Origin: Sphingobacterium corticibacter
GTDB lineage: Bacteria; Bacteroidota; Bacteroidia; Sphingobacteriales; Sphingobacteriaceae
Length of the DNA: 64,000 nucleotides
Direction: 5' to 3'
Assembly (NCBI RefSeq): GCF_003076635.1
Contig: NZ_QDKG01000001.1
Span: forward strand, 930,001-994,000
Part shown: positions 1 to 9,334 of the stretch, piece after piece
How positions within the stretch are numbered: position 1 is the stretch's first letter
How the letters are laid out: each line of letters begins with the position of its first letter
The notes under the pieces: model-generated
Seen by the model: the letters and a program-made list of their open reading frames with translations, nothing else
Database searches by the model: none
What the model was told of the DNA's origin: nothing
Program-made: the position numbers and the translations under genes

Positions 1-455
1 ATCAATCTTCCATATCTGGAATTTTCTGGCAAGAAGAATCCTGTGCTGATGGTACGCCAGCAGGGTACATGGTGTATATCGCCGATGGAGATTGCATTTC
101 ATGGAAATATAAAACACTTGGTCAACCAGACAGTCTGCAAGGTCGTGTCTATGCTCTAGGGGAAAATCCGGAAAGACCAGATCAAATCACTGCATTGGTA
201 TGGAATTATGATCCCAGCTGGAGCGTGTCTTGGTACGAGGATGGCCAATATGCTGGAGAAATGAGAAAATACGTTGGTCACGATCCGCAAACCAGAAAAG
301 ATATCATCAAAAACAAAAGTAAACATGCCTACGATTGGATTTGGACGACAGAAACAGACCATTTGTTTGCCGCAAAGCCATCGAAAATCGATGCGAAGGT
401 GATGGTTTTAATAGAAGATGGATTTGGAAATAAATACGAAGTATATGTGCCTTAG
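1..455 (+). CDS. Calcineurin-like phosphoesterase, C-terminal fragment
   Basis: This is the 3' end of a gene that begins before the window. The frame is open from base 3 to the TAG at 453-455, about 150 residues. The fragment resembles the C-terminal beta-rich domain that follows the catalytic domain in Bacteroidota calcineurin-like metallophosphoesterases (MetallophosC type). The motif CADGTPAGYMVYIADGD near the start, followed by WKYK, is typical of that domain. The catalytic metal-binding part lies outside the window, so activity cannot be judged. It overlaps the start of the next gene, a glycerophosphodiester phosphodiesterase, so the two are probably one transcript. The family assignment is by recognition of the domain pattern only. 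Confidence 0.65.
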   Translation, partial: QSSISGIFWQEESCADGTPAGYMVYIADGDCISWKYKTLGQPDSLQGRVYALGENPERPDQITALVWNYDPSWSVSWYEDGQYAGEMRKYVGHDPQTRKDIIKNKSKHAYDWIWTTETDHLFAAKPSKIDAKVMVLIEDGFGNKYEVYVP

Positions 456-1524
456 AAAAGAGATCAATAAAATGTTGACATTAGCCTGCGTGCTATGGCT
501 TTGCAGTTTTTCTGCATCAGCACTACTCGCGCAGACCAAGGTGTCGCTAAGCAATTATACCATACCGCTAGATGTGCGCGGAGCACATATTGGGTCGGTC
601 ATCAACCTATCGGCTACGAAAGAAGCCAAGATCAAGATGATCCGTGATACGGCGAACCTGTTCGTTGTCAAGAAAAACGGAGTGATTTCTCTGCGTGAGA
701 ACAAGTTAGTGCAAGCAAAAAAGGGAGCGCATGCTTATGAGATCGTTCTTCGTATTGACGAGAAACGCTACGCTTTCGAATTGGTGAAGGATGAATTTCT
801 GCGCAATAAAGTCATAGCACACCGTGGAGCGTGGCGAGCACAAGGCGTGATGCAGAATTCGATTCGCTCTTTTCAGCACGCGGTGCAATTAGGATGTGCC
901 GGGTCAGAATTTGATGTGTGGCTGTCCGGAGATAAGCAGGTCGTGCTATCACACGATCCTCATATTGGCGGCCTTTCTGTCGAAGAATCTACCGCAGATG
1001 CATTGCATGCTTCCACCTTAAAAGGCGGTGATCCTGTGCCTACGCTAGTGGATTTTATCCAGCTCGCCAAACAGCAAAACAAAACCAAGATGATCTTAGA
1101 GATCAAACCATCTCCGACAGGTAGGAGCTTGGAATTGGCAGATTCGGTGGTGAATATCGTTCATCGCCTCAAAGCGCAAGGTTATTTAGAATACATCAGC
1201 TTTGACTATGCTGTACTCCAGCGGATTGTTAGCCTAGATCCAAGTGCGCGCACCGCTTACTTATACGGCAATAAAACCGTTGATGAGCTCAAAGCAGATG
1301 GCATCACGGGGCTAGATTACGACTTCTACCATTATAGAAATATGCCTAATCTGCCCCTATTGGCAAAAGCCGCCGGTCTGGCTACCAACGTGTGGACGGT
1401 GAACAGCGAAGAAGAGCTCCGGAAGTTTTTAGACAGTAAGGTGGATTGGATCACGACCGACGAGCCCGAGCTTTTATTGAAACTAATACAAGAACAACAA
1501 CCTACAACATCGAACTATGAATAA
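445..1524 (+). CDS. Secreted glycerophosphodiester phosphodiesterase with extra N-terminal domain
   Basis: Predicted to hydrolyse glycerophosphodiesters to glycerol 3-phosphate and an alcohol, outside the cytoplasm. The start at 445 gives a signal peptide with a basic n-region (RKEINK) and a hydrophobic core ending near SALLAQT. ATG codons at 418 and 472 are alternatives, and 472 would lack the basic n-region. Residues about 32-120 form a beta-rich, cadherin-like stretch that is not part of the usual enzyme. The GDPD domain starts at VIAHRGAW (first catalytic His near residue 126) and continues with EFDVWLSGD, LSHDP, LEIKP and TNVWTVN, all expected GDPD signatures. The gene overlaps the preceding phosphoesterase by 11 bases and the following DUF4434 gene by 8 bases, indicating one operon. 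The neighbourhood suggests a role in trimming a phosphodiester-containing glycan or lipid; that role is inferred. Confidence 0.85.
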   Translation: MCLRKEINKMLTLACVLWLCSFSASALLAQTKVSLSNYTIPLDVRGAHIGSVINLSATKEAKIKMIRDTANLFVVKKNGVISLRENKLVQAKKGAHAYEIVLRIDEKRYAFELVKDEFLRNKVIAHRGAWRAQGVMQNSIRSFQHAVQLGCAGSEFDVWLSGDKQVVLSHDPHIGGLSVEESTADALHASTLKGGDPVPTLVDFIQLAKQQNKTKMILEIKPSPTGRSLELADSVVNIVHRLKAQGYLEYISFDYAVLQRIVSLDPSARTAYLYGNKTVDELKADGITGLDYDFYHYRNMPNLPLLAKAAGLATNVWTVNSEEELRKFLDSKVDWITTDEPELLLKLIQEQQPTTSNYE

Positions 1525-2929
1525 TCCAACAAAACTTATCGTAATAGCATTACTGAGCCTGATCACAATACCCTTTGCGACAAAAGCGCAGGAAGGTATT
1601 TCACTCAGCTTAATACCGCCAAGCACGATTACCAACCAAGTGGATCTGGATATTCGTGCTGGTTTACGGAATGAGGACGAAAAGTCAAAAACCATAGAAC
1701 TATCGGTTTATTGGCAAGAAGAACGTCCTGAAAATCTGCTGCATTATTCTAAGAAAGAATTGCTACCGCAACAATCTTATGAAATCAAACACATTCTACC
1801 GACCAAAGATAAGGTCGGTACTAATCGGATTATCTTGGTAGTCAAAGAAGGAGGGAAAGTACACCGGAAAGTGCGCGATATTGAAGTGATTGCCTCCGAA
1901 CATCGCTCTACTGGGCTGATCGATGGTGCATGGGCTGGTATTTATCATTGGAGTGAAACGGAAGGGAAACATTGGAATCAGGATATTAAAAAAATGACCG
2001 ATGACCAATGGCGCGAAATGATCCGAGCGATGCACAAGCTTAAAATGGATATCGTCGTGATACAAGAAGTTTTCCGTAATGAAGAATACGTTGGTAAGCA
2101 CCAAACCACGGTCGAGTCATACCAAGGGAAAGCATTTTATCCTTCCGTTTTGTATCCAGAACGCGTTCCAATTACGGCAGAAGATCCGGTGGAAGCCATA
2201 CTCGATGAGGCGGATAAGAATAACATGCATGTCTTCGTGGGTGTGGGGATGTTTGCTTGGTTCGATTTTACCACCGAATCACTGGAATGGCACAAGAAAG
2301 TCGCGAAGGAGTTGTGGGACAAATATGGTCATCATCCCTCTTTCTACGGTTTTTATGTTTCTGAAGAAAGCGGCGGTAACTTAGATAACTGGGAGAACAA
2401 TGGAGAAAAGCGCTTACAACGTAAAAAAGAAATTGTCGATTTCTTCCGTGAGTTCAAAGCGTATTGCAACCAGATCGCGCCAGCAAAACCAGTGATGTTG
2501 GCTACCAATAGCATGCAGGTACCTATTGGATTGGATACCTATCCTGCGTTGTTACAGAACCTCGATATTCTATGTCCTTTTGGATTTGCACGCATGCCAG
2601 AAGGAGATCTTACAGGAAAAGAATCGGCAGACCTGTTGCAATCGCTGTGTAACGATGCAGGTGCGCACCTGTGGTTTGATCTGGAAACCTTCCTGTTCAA
2701 CGAAGATCAGTCGCTCTATCCGCGGCCCTTGGAAGAAATCGTACATGATCTAAATCTCTTTAAAAACTTCGAAAAAATACTCTGTTACCAATTTCCGGGT
2801 GTATTCAACGATCCCAAAATGTCGATCCGCATAGGGGAAGAGCGCACGCTGCATCTGTTTAAGCAATACAAGCAATACCTAGAGAAGACTATGAAAGGCA
2901 CATCATCCAAACGGTCAGTTACCAAGTAG
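1517..2929 (+). CDS. Secreted DUF4434 protein (TIM-barrel glycosidase-like)
   Basis: 470 residues with a signal peptide ending at about residue 24 (ATKAQ). Residues 25-135 look like an immunoglobulin-like beta-sandwich. From about residue 138 the segment GAWAGIYHWSETEG followed by W-rich and acidic helices matches the DUF4434 family, which is thought to adopt a glycosidase-like TIM barrel. Acidic residues at the predicted strand ends (VVIQEVF, YGFYVSEES) could be catalytic, but no activity is established for the family. The start codon overlaps the end of the GDPD gene by 8 bases. A second DUF4434 protein is encoded at 11840-13375 in the same locus. The 163-base gap before susC is very AT-rich and may hold its promoter, though I could not fix a clear box. 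Confidence 0.7.
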   Translation: MNNPTKLIVIALLSLITIPFATKAQEGISLSLIPPSTITNQVDLDIRAGLRNEDEKSKTIELSVYWQEERPENLLHYSKKELLPQQSYEIKHILPTKDKVGTNRIILVVKEGGKVHRKVRDIEVIASEHRSTGLIDGAWAGIYHWSETEGKHWNQDIKKMTDDQWREMIRAMHKLKMDIVVIQEVFRNEEYVGKHQTTVESYQGKAFYPSVLYPERVPITAEDPVEAILDEADKNNMHVFVGVGMFAWFDFTTESLEWHKKVAKELWDKYGHHPSFYGFYVSEESGGNLDNWENNGEKRLQRKKEIVDFFREFKAYCNQIAPAKPVMLATNSMQVPIGLDTYPALLQNLDILCPFGFARMPEGDLTGKESADLLQSLCNDAGAHLWFDLETFLFNEDQSLYPRPLEEIVHDLNLFKNFEKILCYQFPGVFNDPKMSIRIGEERTLHLFKQYKQYLEKTMKGTSSKRSVTK

Positions 2930-3092
2930 CACAGTTTAAGGGAATTTATCATATTAATTTTCCGTGAAGTTTTATTTAAGAAAATTATTTTACCATATTT
3001 ATATTTTAAATAATTTTAATATTGCAATGTTTTATAAAAATATTTATTAAAAACTATGCAAGACCATCTACCACAATTAACCAAAAACTATT

Positions 3093-6000
3093 ATGAAGCT
3101 GTTTAAACAAAAGCAATCCAGCAGAAAAGGGCAGAAGCGCAACATCGCGTTTTCTCCTTACATGCTTGCCTTGTGCCTGCTTTCTTGTGCTGCTACAAGA
3201 TCGTACGCGCAGCAGTCCCGCCTCGAAGGTGTTGTTCGCCATGCTGGGAATGGGCAGCCGCTCCAAGCGGTAAGTATACGTGAAGCGACAAATAAGGGGA
3301 GCGCTTCTACCGATGCTTCGGGGCGTTTCGTCTTGCCTGTGGAAGGCAACAAAGTGCGTATCTCGCTATCCGCAATCGGATATACTTCTAAAGATACGGT
3401 CGTCAATGTCGGTAATCAACCTATCATATTCCTACTTAAAGCAGATGATATGCTGGTAGAAGAGGTGGTTGTCGTTGGTTATGGACAAATGAAGAAAACC
3501 AGCGTAACTGGAGCTATCGCGCAGATTAGCGGCGATGAACTGAAAACAGCGCCAACAGCCAATCTATCTTCTATGCTTCAAGGTCGTTTGCCAGGATTAG
3601 TAACAAGACAAACCAGCGGTCAGCCCGGTTCCGATGGCGCTTCGCTCATGGTGCGTGGTTACAATACCTTGGGCAATAACTCACCGCTGATCATTGTAGA
3701 CGGTATCGAACGCGAATTCCCTCAAATCAATCCCGATGAGGTAGAATCCATTTCGGTATTAAAAGATGCTTCCGCAGCTATTTACGGGGTGCGTGGTGCA
3801 AATGGCGTTATCTTGGTGACCACCAAAAGAGGAAAGTTACAAAAGCCTACGCTAACCTATAACGGTTCTTATGCTATGAATACCAATACCGCCTTTCCTG
3901 AATTCTTGAATGGAGCAGAATACGCTTATTATTACAATAAAGCACAGGAATTGGATGGTATCGCTGAAGCATCGAGACGCTTTAGCCCAGATGAAATTAA
4001 CCGTATTGCCAATGGTGATCCCGAAGGTGTTTTCGCCAATACCAACTGGTTCGACATGTTGTTCAAGAGCAGTGCTCCAACAGTAACGAATAACTTAACG
4101 CTCAATGGAGGTTCTGATCGCTACCGCTACTTCGTATCTGCCGGTGCATTCAATCAGGATGGTTTGATTGATCGCACTTCGTACGATCGTTACAATGCAC
4201 GTGTCAACTTTGATGCAGACATTTTGGATAACCTAAAACTTTCTCTCAATGTGGCCTATCGCGATGATGTCCGCAAAGAGCCAGGTTTATCTGCTGGATT
4301 AGGAAATAGTTATGCATCCATCTTTGCACAAGCGATGATGTCCTATCCTTTTTTACCCGCTTATAATGCCGACGGTGTTCCCATCGGTAGTTTGAATCCG
4401 GGTAATGGTAATCAAAACCCCTTAGCAGCACGTGACTTTTCTGGCGAAAATTCATCCCGCTCCAACCGCTTCCAATCCAATTTATCATTAGAATACGAAG
4501 TGCCTGGCGTATCGGGCTTACGACTAAAAGTAAATGGTGCATTTGACAAAGGATATACCATGCGTAAATCGACCTTGTTGCCTTACTATTTAGATGTATA
4601 CAACAACTCCACACGTCAGTACTCCATGGCTTGGGCACGACATGCTAACTCTGGAATAGCCAGCTTAAATCAGTGGTTTACCGATTCTTGGCAGAAAACC
4701 ATTCAGCCGTCTATCAGCTACGCCAATAAATTTGGTGAGCATTCTGTGAATGCCTTATTTCTATACGAGTACATGCGTACAGACAACAGTTCATTATCCG
4801 GAGGCCGACGCGGATACCCCATCACAGATATTATGGACTTGAACTTCGGTGAAGAGGTTATTGATAATTTAGTAAAAGGTGGTCATGGCATGTTCAGTAG
4901 AGCGGGCTACTCATTCCGTTTCAACTACGATTATGCAGACAAATATCTGTTGGAAGTTTTGGGTCGTTATGATGGATCTCCTATGTTACCTGCTCACACG
5001 CGTTGGGATATCTTTCCAGCCGTTTCTGCCGGATGGAGAATATCTAAAGAATCGTTTTTTCAGGATGTCGACTTTGTCAATGATCTGAAGATTCGTGGAT
5101 CAATCGGTAAGCTAGGAAATGATAGAATCGGAGATTACCAATTTTTAAGAACCATGACACTAGGAGCTAATCCTGTCGTGATGATTGGAAATAATGGCGG
5201 AAAACCGTTGAATATTACAACCGTTCCGAATCAAAACATTCGCTGGGAAACGACCACGACCTATAATGGAGGTGTGGAAGCCACTTTATGGAATGGACTT
5301 CTTGGTATGGAAGCCGATGTTTTTTACCGCGTTACTAAGGATATCTTACAAGGACAGTCTGGTCTTAATCCACCATCTTTCGGTGGTTATTTCCCAAGCT
5401 TCATCAACTCGGGTATCGTAGATAGCCGCGGTTTCGAATTGGTGTTATCGCATCGCAATACCATTGGCGATTTTAATTTGAATGTACGTGGAAATGTTAG
5501 TTTTGCTCGCAGCAAGGTGATCGAAACTACAGAGGATGCAAATGTGCCTGATTATTTGCGTAGAACAGGTAGACCAATTGGCTTGAAATACGGTTTCGTG
5601 TCAGATGGATTTTTCCAAAGTCAAGAAGAGATTGACAATAGTGCCCTATTCGGACCTACACGTCCAGGTGAGATTAAACTGAAAGATCTGAATGGTGATG
5701 GTCGGATTACCTTCGATCAAGACTGGACGGTTATCGGTAGAGGTGATCTCCCAGAAATGATGTTCGGTCTTAACTTGGGTGGATCATACAAAGGCTTAGA
5801 TTTTAACGCTTTCTTTCAAGGTGCAGCATTGTCCGATGTAGCTTTGTCAGGATTGTACACTAGCTCGGGTGTTTATGATAATACCTTCTATACAATGCCT
5901 TTTTATCAAGATGGTAACTCACCGAAATATTTGTTGGAAAATGCTTGGACACCAGAAAACACCAATGCGGCATATCCGCGTCTGAGTACACAATCAGCTC

Positions 6001-6257
6001 AAAGTGGTGGTAAATTCTCTTCTTTTTGGATCAAAGATGGCGCGTACCTACGCCTGAAAACAGCACAAATTGGTTATACATTGCCAGCATCTTGGTCAAC
6101 CAGAGCTAATATACAGCGCATCCGTTGTTACGTTTCTGGTAGTAACCTGATCACTTGGAGTAACTTGGATTATCTAGATCCTGAAATGCCGAGTGTGAAT
6201 CAGGGTTATTATCCGCAACAGCGTGTTTTCGAATTCGGTTTATCCCTTACTTTTTAA
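3093..6257 (+). CDS. SusC/RagA-family TonB-linked outer membrane transporter
   Basis: 1054 residues, normal length for SusC. A long basic n-region and signal peptide end near residue 40 (TRSYAQ). A carboxypeptidase-regulatory-like beta domain occupies about residues 43-125, followed by the SusC signature VEEVVVVGYGQMKKTSVTGA and a plug domain containing IIVDGIEREF and ISVLKDASAAIYGVRGANGV. The rest is a 22-strand-type barrel ending in the aromatic FGLSLTF. There is no STN domain, so it is unlikely to signal through a FecR/ECF pair. It pairs with the SusD gene 11 bases downstream and should import an oligosaccharide, energised by TonB. Substrate cannot be read from sequence. Confidence 0.95.
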   Translation: MKLFKQKQSSRKGQKRNIAFSPYMLALCLLSCAATRSYAQQSRLEGVVRHAGNGQPLQAVSIREATNKGSASTDASGRFVLPVEGNKVRISLSAIGYTSKDTVVNVGNQPIIFLLKADDMLVEEVVVVGYGQMKKTSVTGAIAQISGDELKTAPTANLSSMLQGRLPGLVTRQTSGQPGSDGASLMVRGYNTLGNNSPLIIVDGIEREFPQINPDEVESISVLKDASAAIYGVRGANGVILVTTKRGKLQKPTLTYNGSYAMNTNTAFPEFLNGAEYAYYYNKAQELDGIAEASRRFSPDEINRIANGDPEGVFANTNWFDMLFKSSAPTVTNNLTLNGGSDRYRYFVSAGAFNQDGLIDRTSYDRYNARVNFDADILDNLKLSLNVAYRDDVRKEPGLSAGLGNSYASIFAQAMMSYPFLPAYNADGVPIGSLNPGNGNQNPLAARDFSGENSSRSNRFQSNLSLEYEVPGVSGLRLKVNGAFDKGYTMRKSTLLPYYLDVYNNSTRQYSMAWARHANSGIASLNQWFTDSWQKTIQPSISYANKFGEHSVNALFLYEYMRTDNSSLSGGRRGYPITDIMDLNFGEEVIDNLVKGGHGMFSRAGYSFRFNYDYADKYLLEVLGRYDGSPMLPAHTRWDIFPAVSAGWRISKESFFQDVDFVNDLKIRGSIGKLGNDRIGDYQFLRTMTLGANPVVMIGNNGGKPLNITTVPNQNIRWETTTTYNGGVEATLWNGLLGMEADVFYRVTKDILQGQSGLNPPSFGGYFPSFINSGIVDSRGFELVLSHRNTIGDFNLNVRGNVSFARSKVIETTEDANVPDYLRRTGRPIGLKYGFVSDGFFQSQEEIDNSALFGPTRPGEIKLKDLNGDGRITFDQDWTVIGRGDLPEMMFGLNLGGSYKGLDFNAFFQGAALSDVALSGLYTSSGVYDNTFYTMPFYQDGNSPKYLLENAWTPENTNAAYPRLSTQSAQSGGKFSSFWIKDGAYLRLKTAQIGYTLPASWSTRANIQRIRCYVSGSNLITWSNLDYLDPEMPSVNQGYYPQQRVFEFGLSLTF

Positions 6258-6268
6258 TTCCTACGACG

Positions 6269-7852
6269 ATGAAATTGAAATATAACTGTAGCATATTAGC
6301 CTTAGCAACGATGCTATGTTTACAAAGCTGTTCCATAGAACCCGAACTTACTGATGTATACGGTGAGGAAGTGGCTTGGAGCGGTGAAACTAACGTAGAG
6401 CTATCCTTGAATAAGTTCTACCCATTAATCGGTCAATCTTACTATAGCGCACACGTTAATCAAGACGCGTATGCCGATATCCTGAAGAAGAATACCCCAA
6501 ACGACGAAGTCAATCTGTTAATTCTAGGATCTTCGACCATTACTCCCGGTGCCAATCCATTGGATAATTGGGCTTGGGGCTATACCTGGATTCGGCATTG
6601 TAATGAGTTTTTAGACGGTTTAGCTACCAAGGGAACTGGTTTGCCTAACGAATTTTATCAACGAGCGGAAGGCGAAGTCCTGTTCTTTAGAGCTTATGTG
6701 TATTTCGAATTGGCCAAGCGCTACGGCGCGAGCGTCATTCTGTATAATGATTTGAATGATGGTGTTGGCAGAAATGTAAGTACGCCCGACGAAGTATGGA
6801 ACTTTATCGCTGCCGATTTGGACAAAGCTGCTGCTCAATTGCCGCCAACCGTGCCTGCTGCGAAGCGAGGAAAGGTGACCAAAGGTGCAGCATTGGGTCT
6901 GAAAGCACGTGCGATGTTGTATGCCAAACGCTGGAAAGCAAGTTCTGATGCGGTGGATGCCTTGCAAGCATTAAACCTTTATGATTTGCACGCAGATTAC
7001 AAAGCACTTTTTAATCAACGCCGTAGTGAAGCCGCCGAAAACAAGGAAAGCATTTTAGAGTTTGGTTTCTTAGCACCTAATTTCACGTATTCATTTGATT
7101 ACTTCTTCGGCCCGCCTTTAGATGGAGGTTATGCACAAATCAGTCCGACCGAAAATTTGGTGCGCGAATATCAGATGGCTGATGGTACCAATTTCAGTTG
7201 GAGCAATCCAGCACACGCCGCGGCTCCCTATGTAGGTCGCGAACCACGATTTTATGCCTCGATCTTGTATAATGGTGCGTCTTGGAAAGGGCGTACCTTG
7301 GAAACGGTAGAAGGAACCAAAGAAGGATTTGCTATCGGTGGCGGTACCACATCTACGGGCTATTATATGCGCAAACTATTTGATGAAAAACTCACAGATT
7401 TGGGTAGAGGCGAATTGACTTTTTACTTCATGCGCTATGCCGAGGTATTATTGATCCAAGCGGAGGCGTTAGCCGAGCAAGGACAACTGGTGGCGGGCTT
7501 AGAAGCCTTGAATAAAGTGCGTCGTCGTGCTGGTTTTACGCAAGATCTTACTGCCACTAATGCAGGGCAGTTACTTAATCTCATTCGTCGGGAGCGCATG
7601 GTCGAGCTGGCGTTTGAAGGACATCGTTACTGGGATTTACGCCGTTGGGGATTAGCTACTACTGTTTTGAATGGTACAAATGCCGTCGGTGTGAAGATTA
7701 CGAAAGCTACTGATGGCAAGTTGACCTATACATTGGTGGATTCTGATAATGGGCGCAGTCGCGTTTACCCGGAGAAATACAATCGCTTCCCAATTCCGAT
7801 TGCAGAATTGCAACGGAACGCGAACATAGAGCAATTTAGTGAGTGGAAATAA
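6269..7852 (+). CDS. SusD/RagB-family surface lipoprotein
   Basis: 527 residues, the usual SusD length. The lipobox LCLQSC places the lipidated cysteine at residue 21. TPR-like helices follow, including the signature FFRAYVYFELAKRYG, and the C-terminal RagB region includes YFMRYAEVLLIQAEALAEQG and LIRRERMVELAFEGHRYWDLRRWG. It binds the glycan and acts as the lid of the SusC transporter encoded immediately upstream. It is separated by 16 bases from the next lipoprotein gene, which is likely co-transcribed. Confidence 0.95.
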   Translation: MKLKYNCSILALATMLCLQSCSIEPELTDVYGEEVAWSGETNVELSLNKFYPLIGQSYYSAHVNQDAYADILKKNTPNDEVNLLILGSSTITPGANPLDNWAWGYTWIRHCNEFLDGLATKGTGLPNEFYQRAEGEVLFFRAYVYFELAKRYGASVILYNDLNDGVGRNVSTPDEVWNFIAADLDKAAAQLPPTVPAAKRGKVTKGAALGLKARAMLYAKRWKASSDAVDALQALNLYDLHADYKALFNQRRSEAAENKESILEFGFLAPNFTYSFDYFFGPPLDGGYAQISPTENLVREYQMADGTNFSWSNPAHAAAPYVGREPRFYASILYNGASWKGRTLETVEGTKEGFAIGGGTTSTGYYMRKLFDEKLTDLGRGELTFYFMRYAEVLLIQAEALAEQGQLVAGLEALNKVRRRAGFTQDLTATNAGQLLNLIRRERMVELAFEGHRYWDLRRWGLATTVLNGTNAVGVKITKATDGKLTYTLVDSDNGRSRVYPEKYNRFPIPIAELQRNANIEQFSEWK

Positions 7853-7868
7853 CCAAAAGCACGGATCG

Positions 7869-9263
7869 ATGAAAAATTATTCAAAATATATGTTGATGGC
7901 GATCACTGCCATCAGCGCGGTAGCCTGCCAAAAGGTAGAACTACACAAAAACTCCCAGTTCAATGTGGGGCTTCAAAATTTCATGTTAGCCATTCCCGGT
8001 CAGACTACGGAATACATGGCACGAACAGCAGGTCCTTATAATGATGGTGATACCGTTTATGTAGAAGTACCGACTACGGAAGAAGAACCGGTAGATATCT
8101 CTAAGCTGAAAGCTACGGCAAGTTTGCAAAACAATGCGCGTATGGAGCCTGCTCTAGCCGGAGTTATGGATTTTACGAATCCTATAGAAGTCCGCGTGAC
8201 AGATGGCGACGGAAATACCAAACGGCATATCATCAAAGCCGTACCAACTTTGCCTCGCACGACCTTCAAAAAACGTTGGTTTTACAATGCAGATAAACTC
8301 GGTATTCTACGTACCAACATTTCTGGTATGGCGCTCATCAAAGATCAGATTTTAGTAGCCGATTTTTCGGGAGGTACTTTAGGTGCTACTGTGGGGGTAC
8401 GTGTGTACAATGCTGCCGATGGCGAATATGTGAAAACAATTCCAGCACCGACTACTTTCTGTATGCAAGTTGTGGCCGATGATGCGGATCATTTCATTGT
8501 GAACAGGTACAATATTTATTCTGCAGGTTTGATGCTGTATTATTATGAAGATGTAGATAGCGCACCTAAGCTTATTCTAAACTACACAACTGCAGCTGGA
8601 GCTCCGGTAGACTTGGGCCGAAAGGTTTCTGTGATTGGTAATCTTAAAGTTGGGAAAGCATACGTGTATGCGACGGCGCCAAACAACAATCAGGTTTATT
8701 ATTGGGAATTCAATGATGGTGTAGTGGCCAATACCACACCGACAATCATTCGCTACGCGGCGGCAGACCCATGGACTTATGCGACGGTACAGCGGAAATC
8801 TTTGGATGCCAACTCCGATCACTATCTGACCTATTGTAATTACGTCGCTACAGACGCCAATAGAGAGAGAGGTAGTCGTTTTGTACAATTCACACCAACG
8901 ATGGACGTATTCCCGATGGCAGCTTCTAACCATTACTATAAGATGTTGGATTTTGAAGTCTTTACCGTAGGTGGGAATCAGTTTATGGCGACATTGACGC
9001 AGGGCTTCTTCGCTTGGGATGCCACGCACGTGAAAGTGTACGACATCACCGATCCGAATAAGATGACGCTTGTAGCAGAAGCTGCTGGTTACCGAGATTT
9101 TATGCTGTTCGAATCGGAAGCTTATGGCGGTACCAACTATAATCGCTATGGTGACATTGATGTTCGCGTACAAGGTAAGAAGATTTCGATCTTCGCCACG
9201 ATGGCCACGAATGATAAAACATTCGCAGGAGTGATGGCCTACGATATGAGTTACAATAGATAA
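7869..9263 (+). CDS. Putative surface glycan-binding lipoprotein (DUF5018/DUF4623-like)
   Basis: About 464 residues. The start at 7869 (MKNYSKY) gives a lipoprotein signal with the cysteine at about residue 20 (SAVACQK). An ATG-less upstream extension from 7839 would overlap susD and is less likely. The N-terminal 100 residues look like a beta-sandwich ending in VTDGDGNTKRHIIKAVP. The remainder reads like repeated beta-propeller blades (for example MALIKDQILVADFSGG, VRVYNAADGEYV, VKVYDITDP). Proteins of this kind often occupy the SusE position in such loci and bind the glycan at the surface. The Pfam family is uncertain. A hairpin 16 bases after the stop closes the susC-susD unit. Confidence 0.6.
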   Translation: MKNYSKYMLMAITAISAVACQKVELHKNSQFNVGLQNFMLAIPGQTTEYMARTAGPYNDGDTVYVEVPTTEEEPVDISKLKATASLQNNARMEPALAGVMDFTNPIEVRVTDGDGNTKRHIIKAVPTLPRTTFKKRWFYNADKLGILRTNISGMALIKDQILVADFSGGTLGATVGVRVYNAADGEYVKTIPAPTTFCMQVVADDADHFIVNRYNIYSAGLMLYYYEDVDSAPKLILNYTTAAGAPVDLGRKVSVIGNLKVGKAYVYATAPNNNQVYYWEFNDGVVANTTPTIIRYAAADPWTYATVQRKSLDANSDHYLTYCNYVATDANRERGSRFVQFTPTMDVFPMAASNHYYKMLDFEVFTVGGNQFMATLTQGFFAWDATHVKVYDITDPNKMTLVAEAAGYRDFMLFESEAYGGTNYNRYGDIDVRVQGKKISIFATMATNDKTFAGVMAYDMSYNR

Positions 9264-9279
9264 CAATCGTTTAGTTCAT

Positions 9280-9321
9280 GAAACTTGGTGCGTGATTCAA
9301 TAGGATCACGTACCAAGTTTC
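9280..9321 (+). terminator. Hairpin terminator after the SusC/SusD/lipoprotein unit
   Basis: Arms of 17 bases (9280-9296 and 9305-9321) pair with one G-T type mismatch around an 8-base loop. The arms begin GAAACTTGG and end CCAAGTTTC. A moderately T-rich tail (TATTTGTGT) follows. It separates the transporter genes from the enzyme genes 9335-13375, so these may be transcribed at a lower level by read-through or from their own promoter. Confidence 0.65.
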
Positions 9322-9334
9322 TATTTGTGTAACT

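Noticed and set aside
4246..4638. 130-codon open frame opposite SusC
   Set aside because: It is a shadow frame inside a well-supported SusC gene.
8577..9266. 229-codon open frame on the - strand
   Set aside because: It lies wholly opposite the lipoprotein gene 7869-9263, has an unnatural amino-acid mix rich in His, Ile, Arg and Cys, and no recognisable motif.
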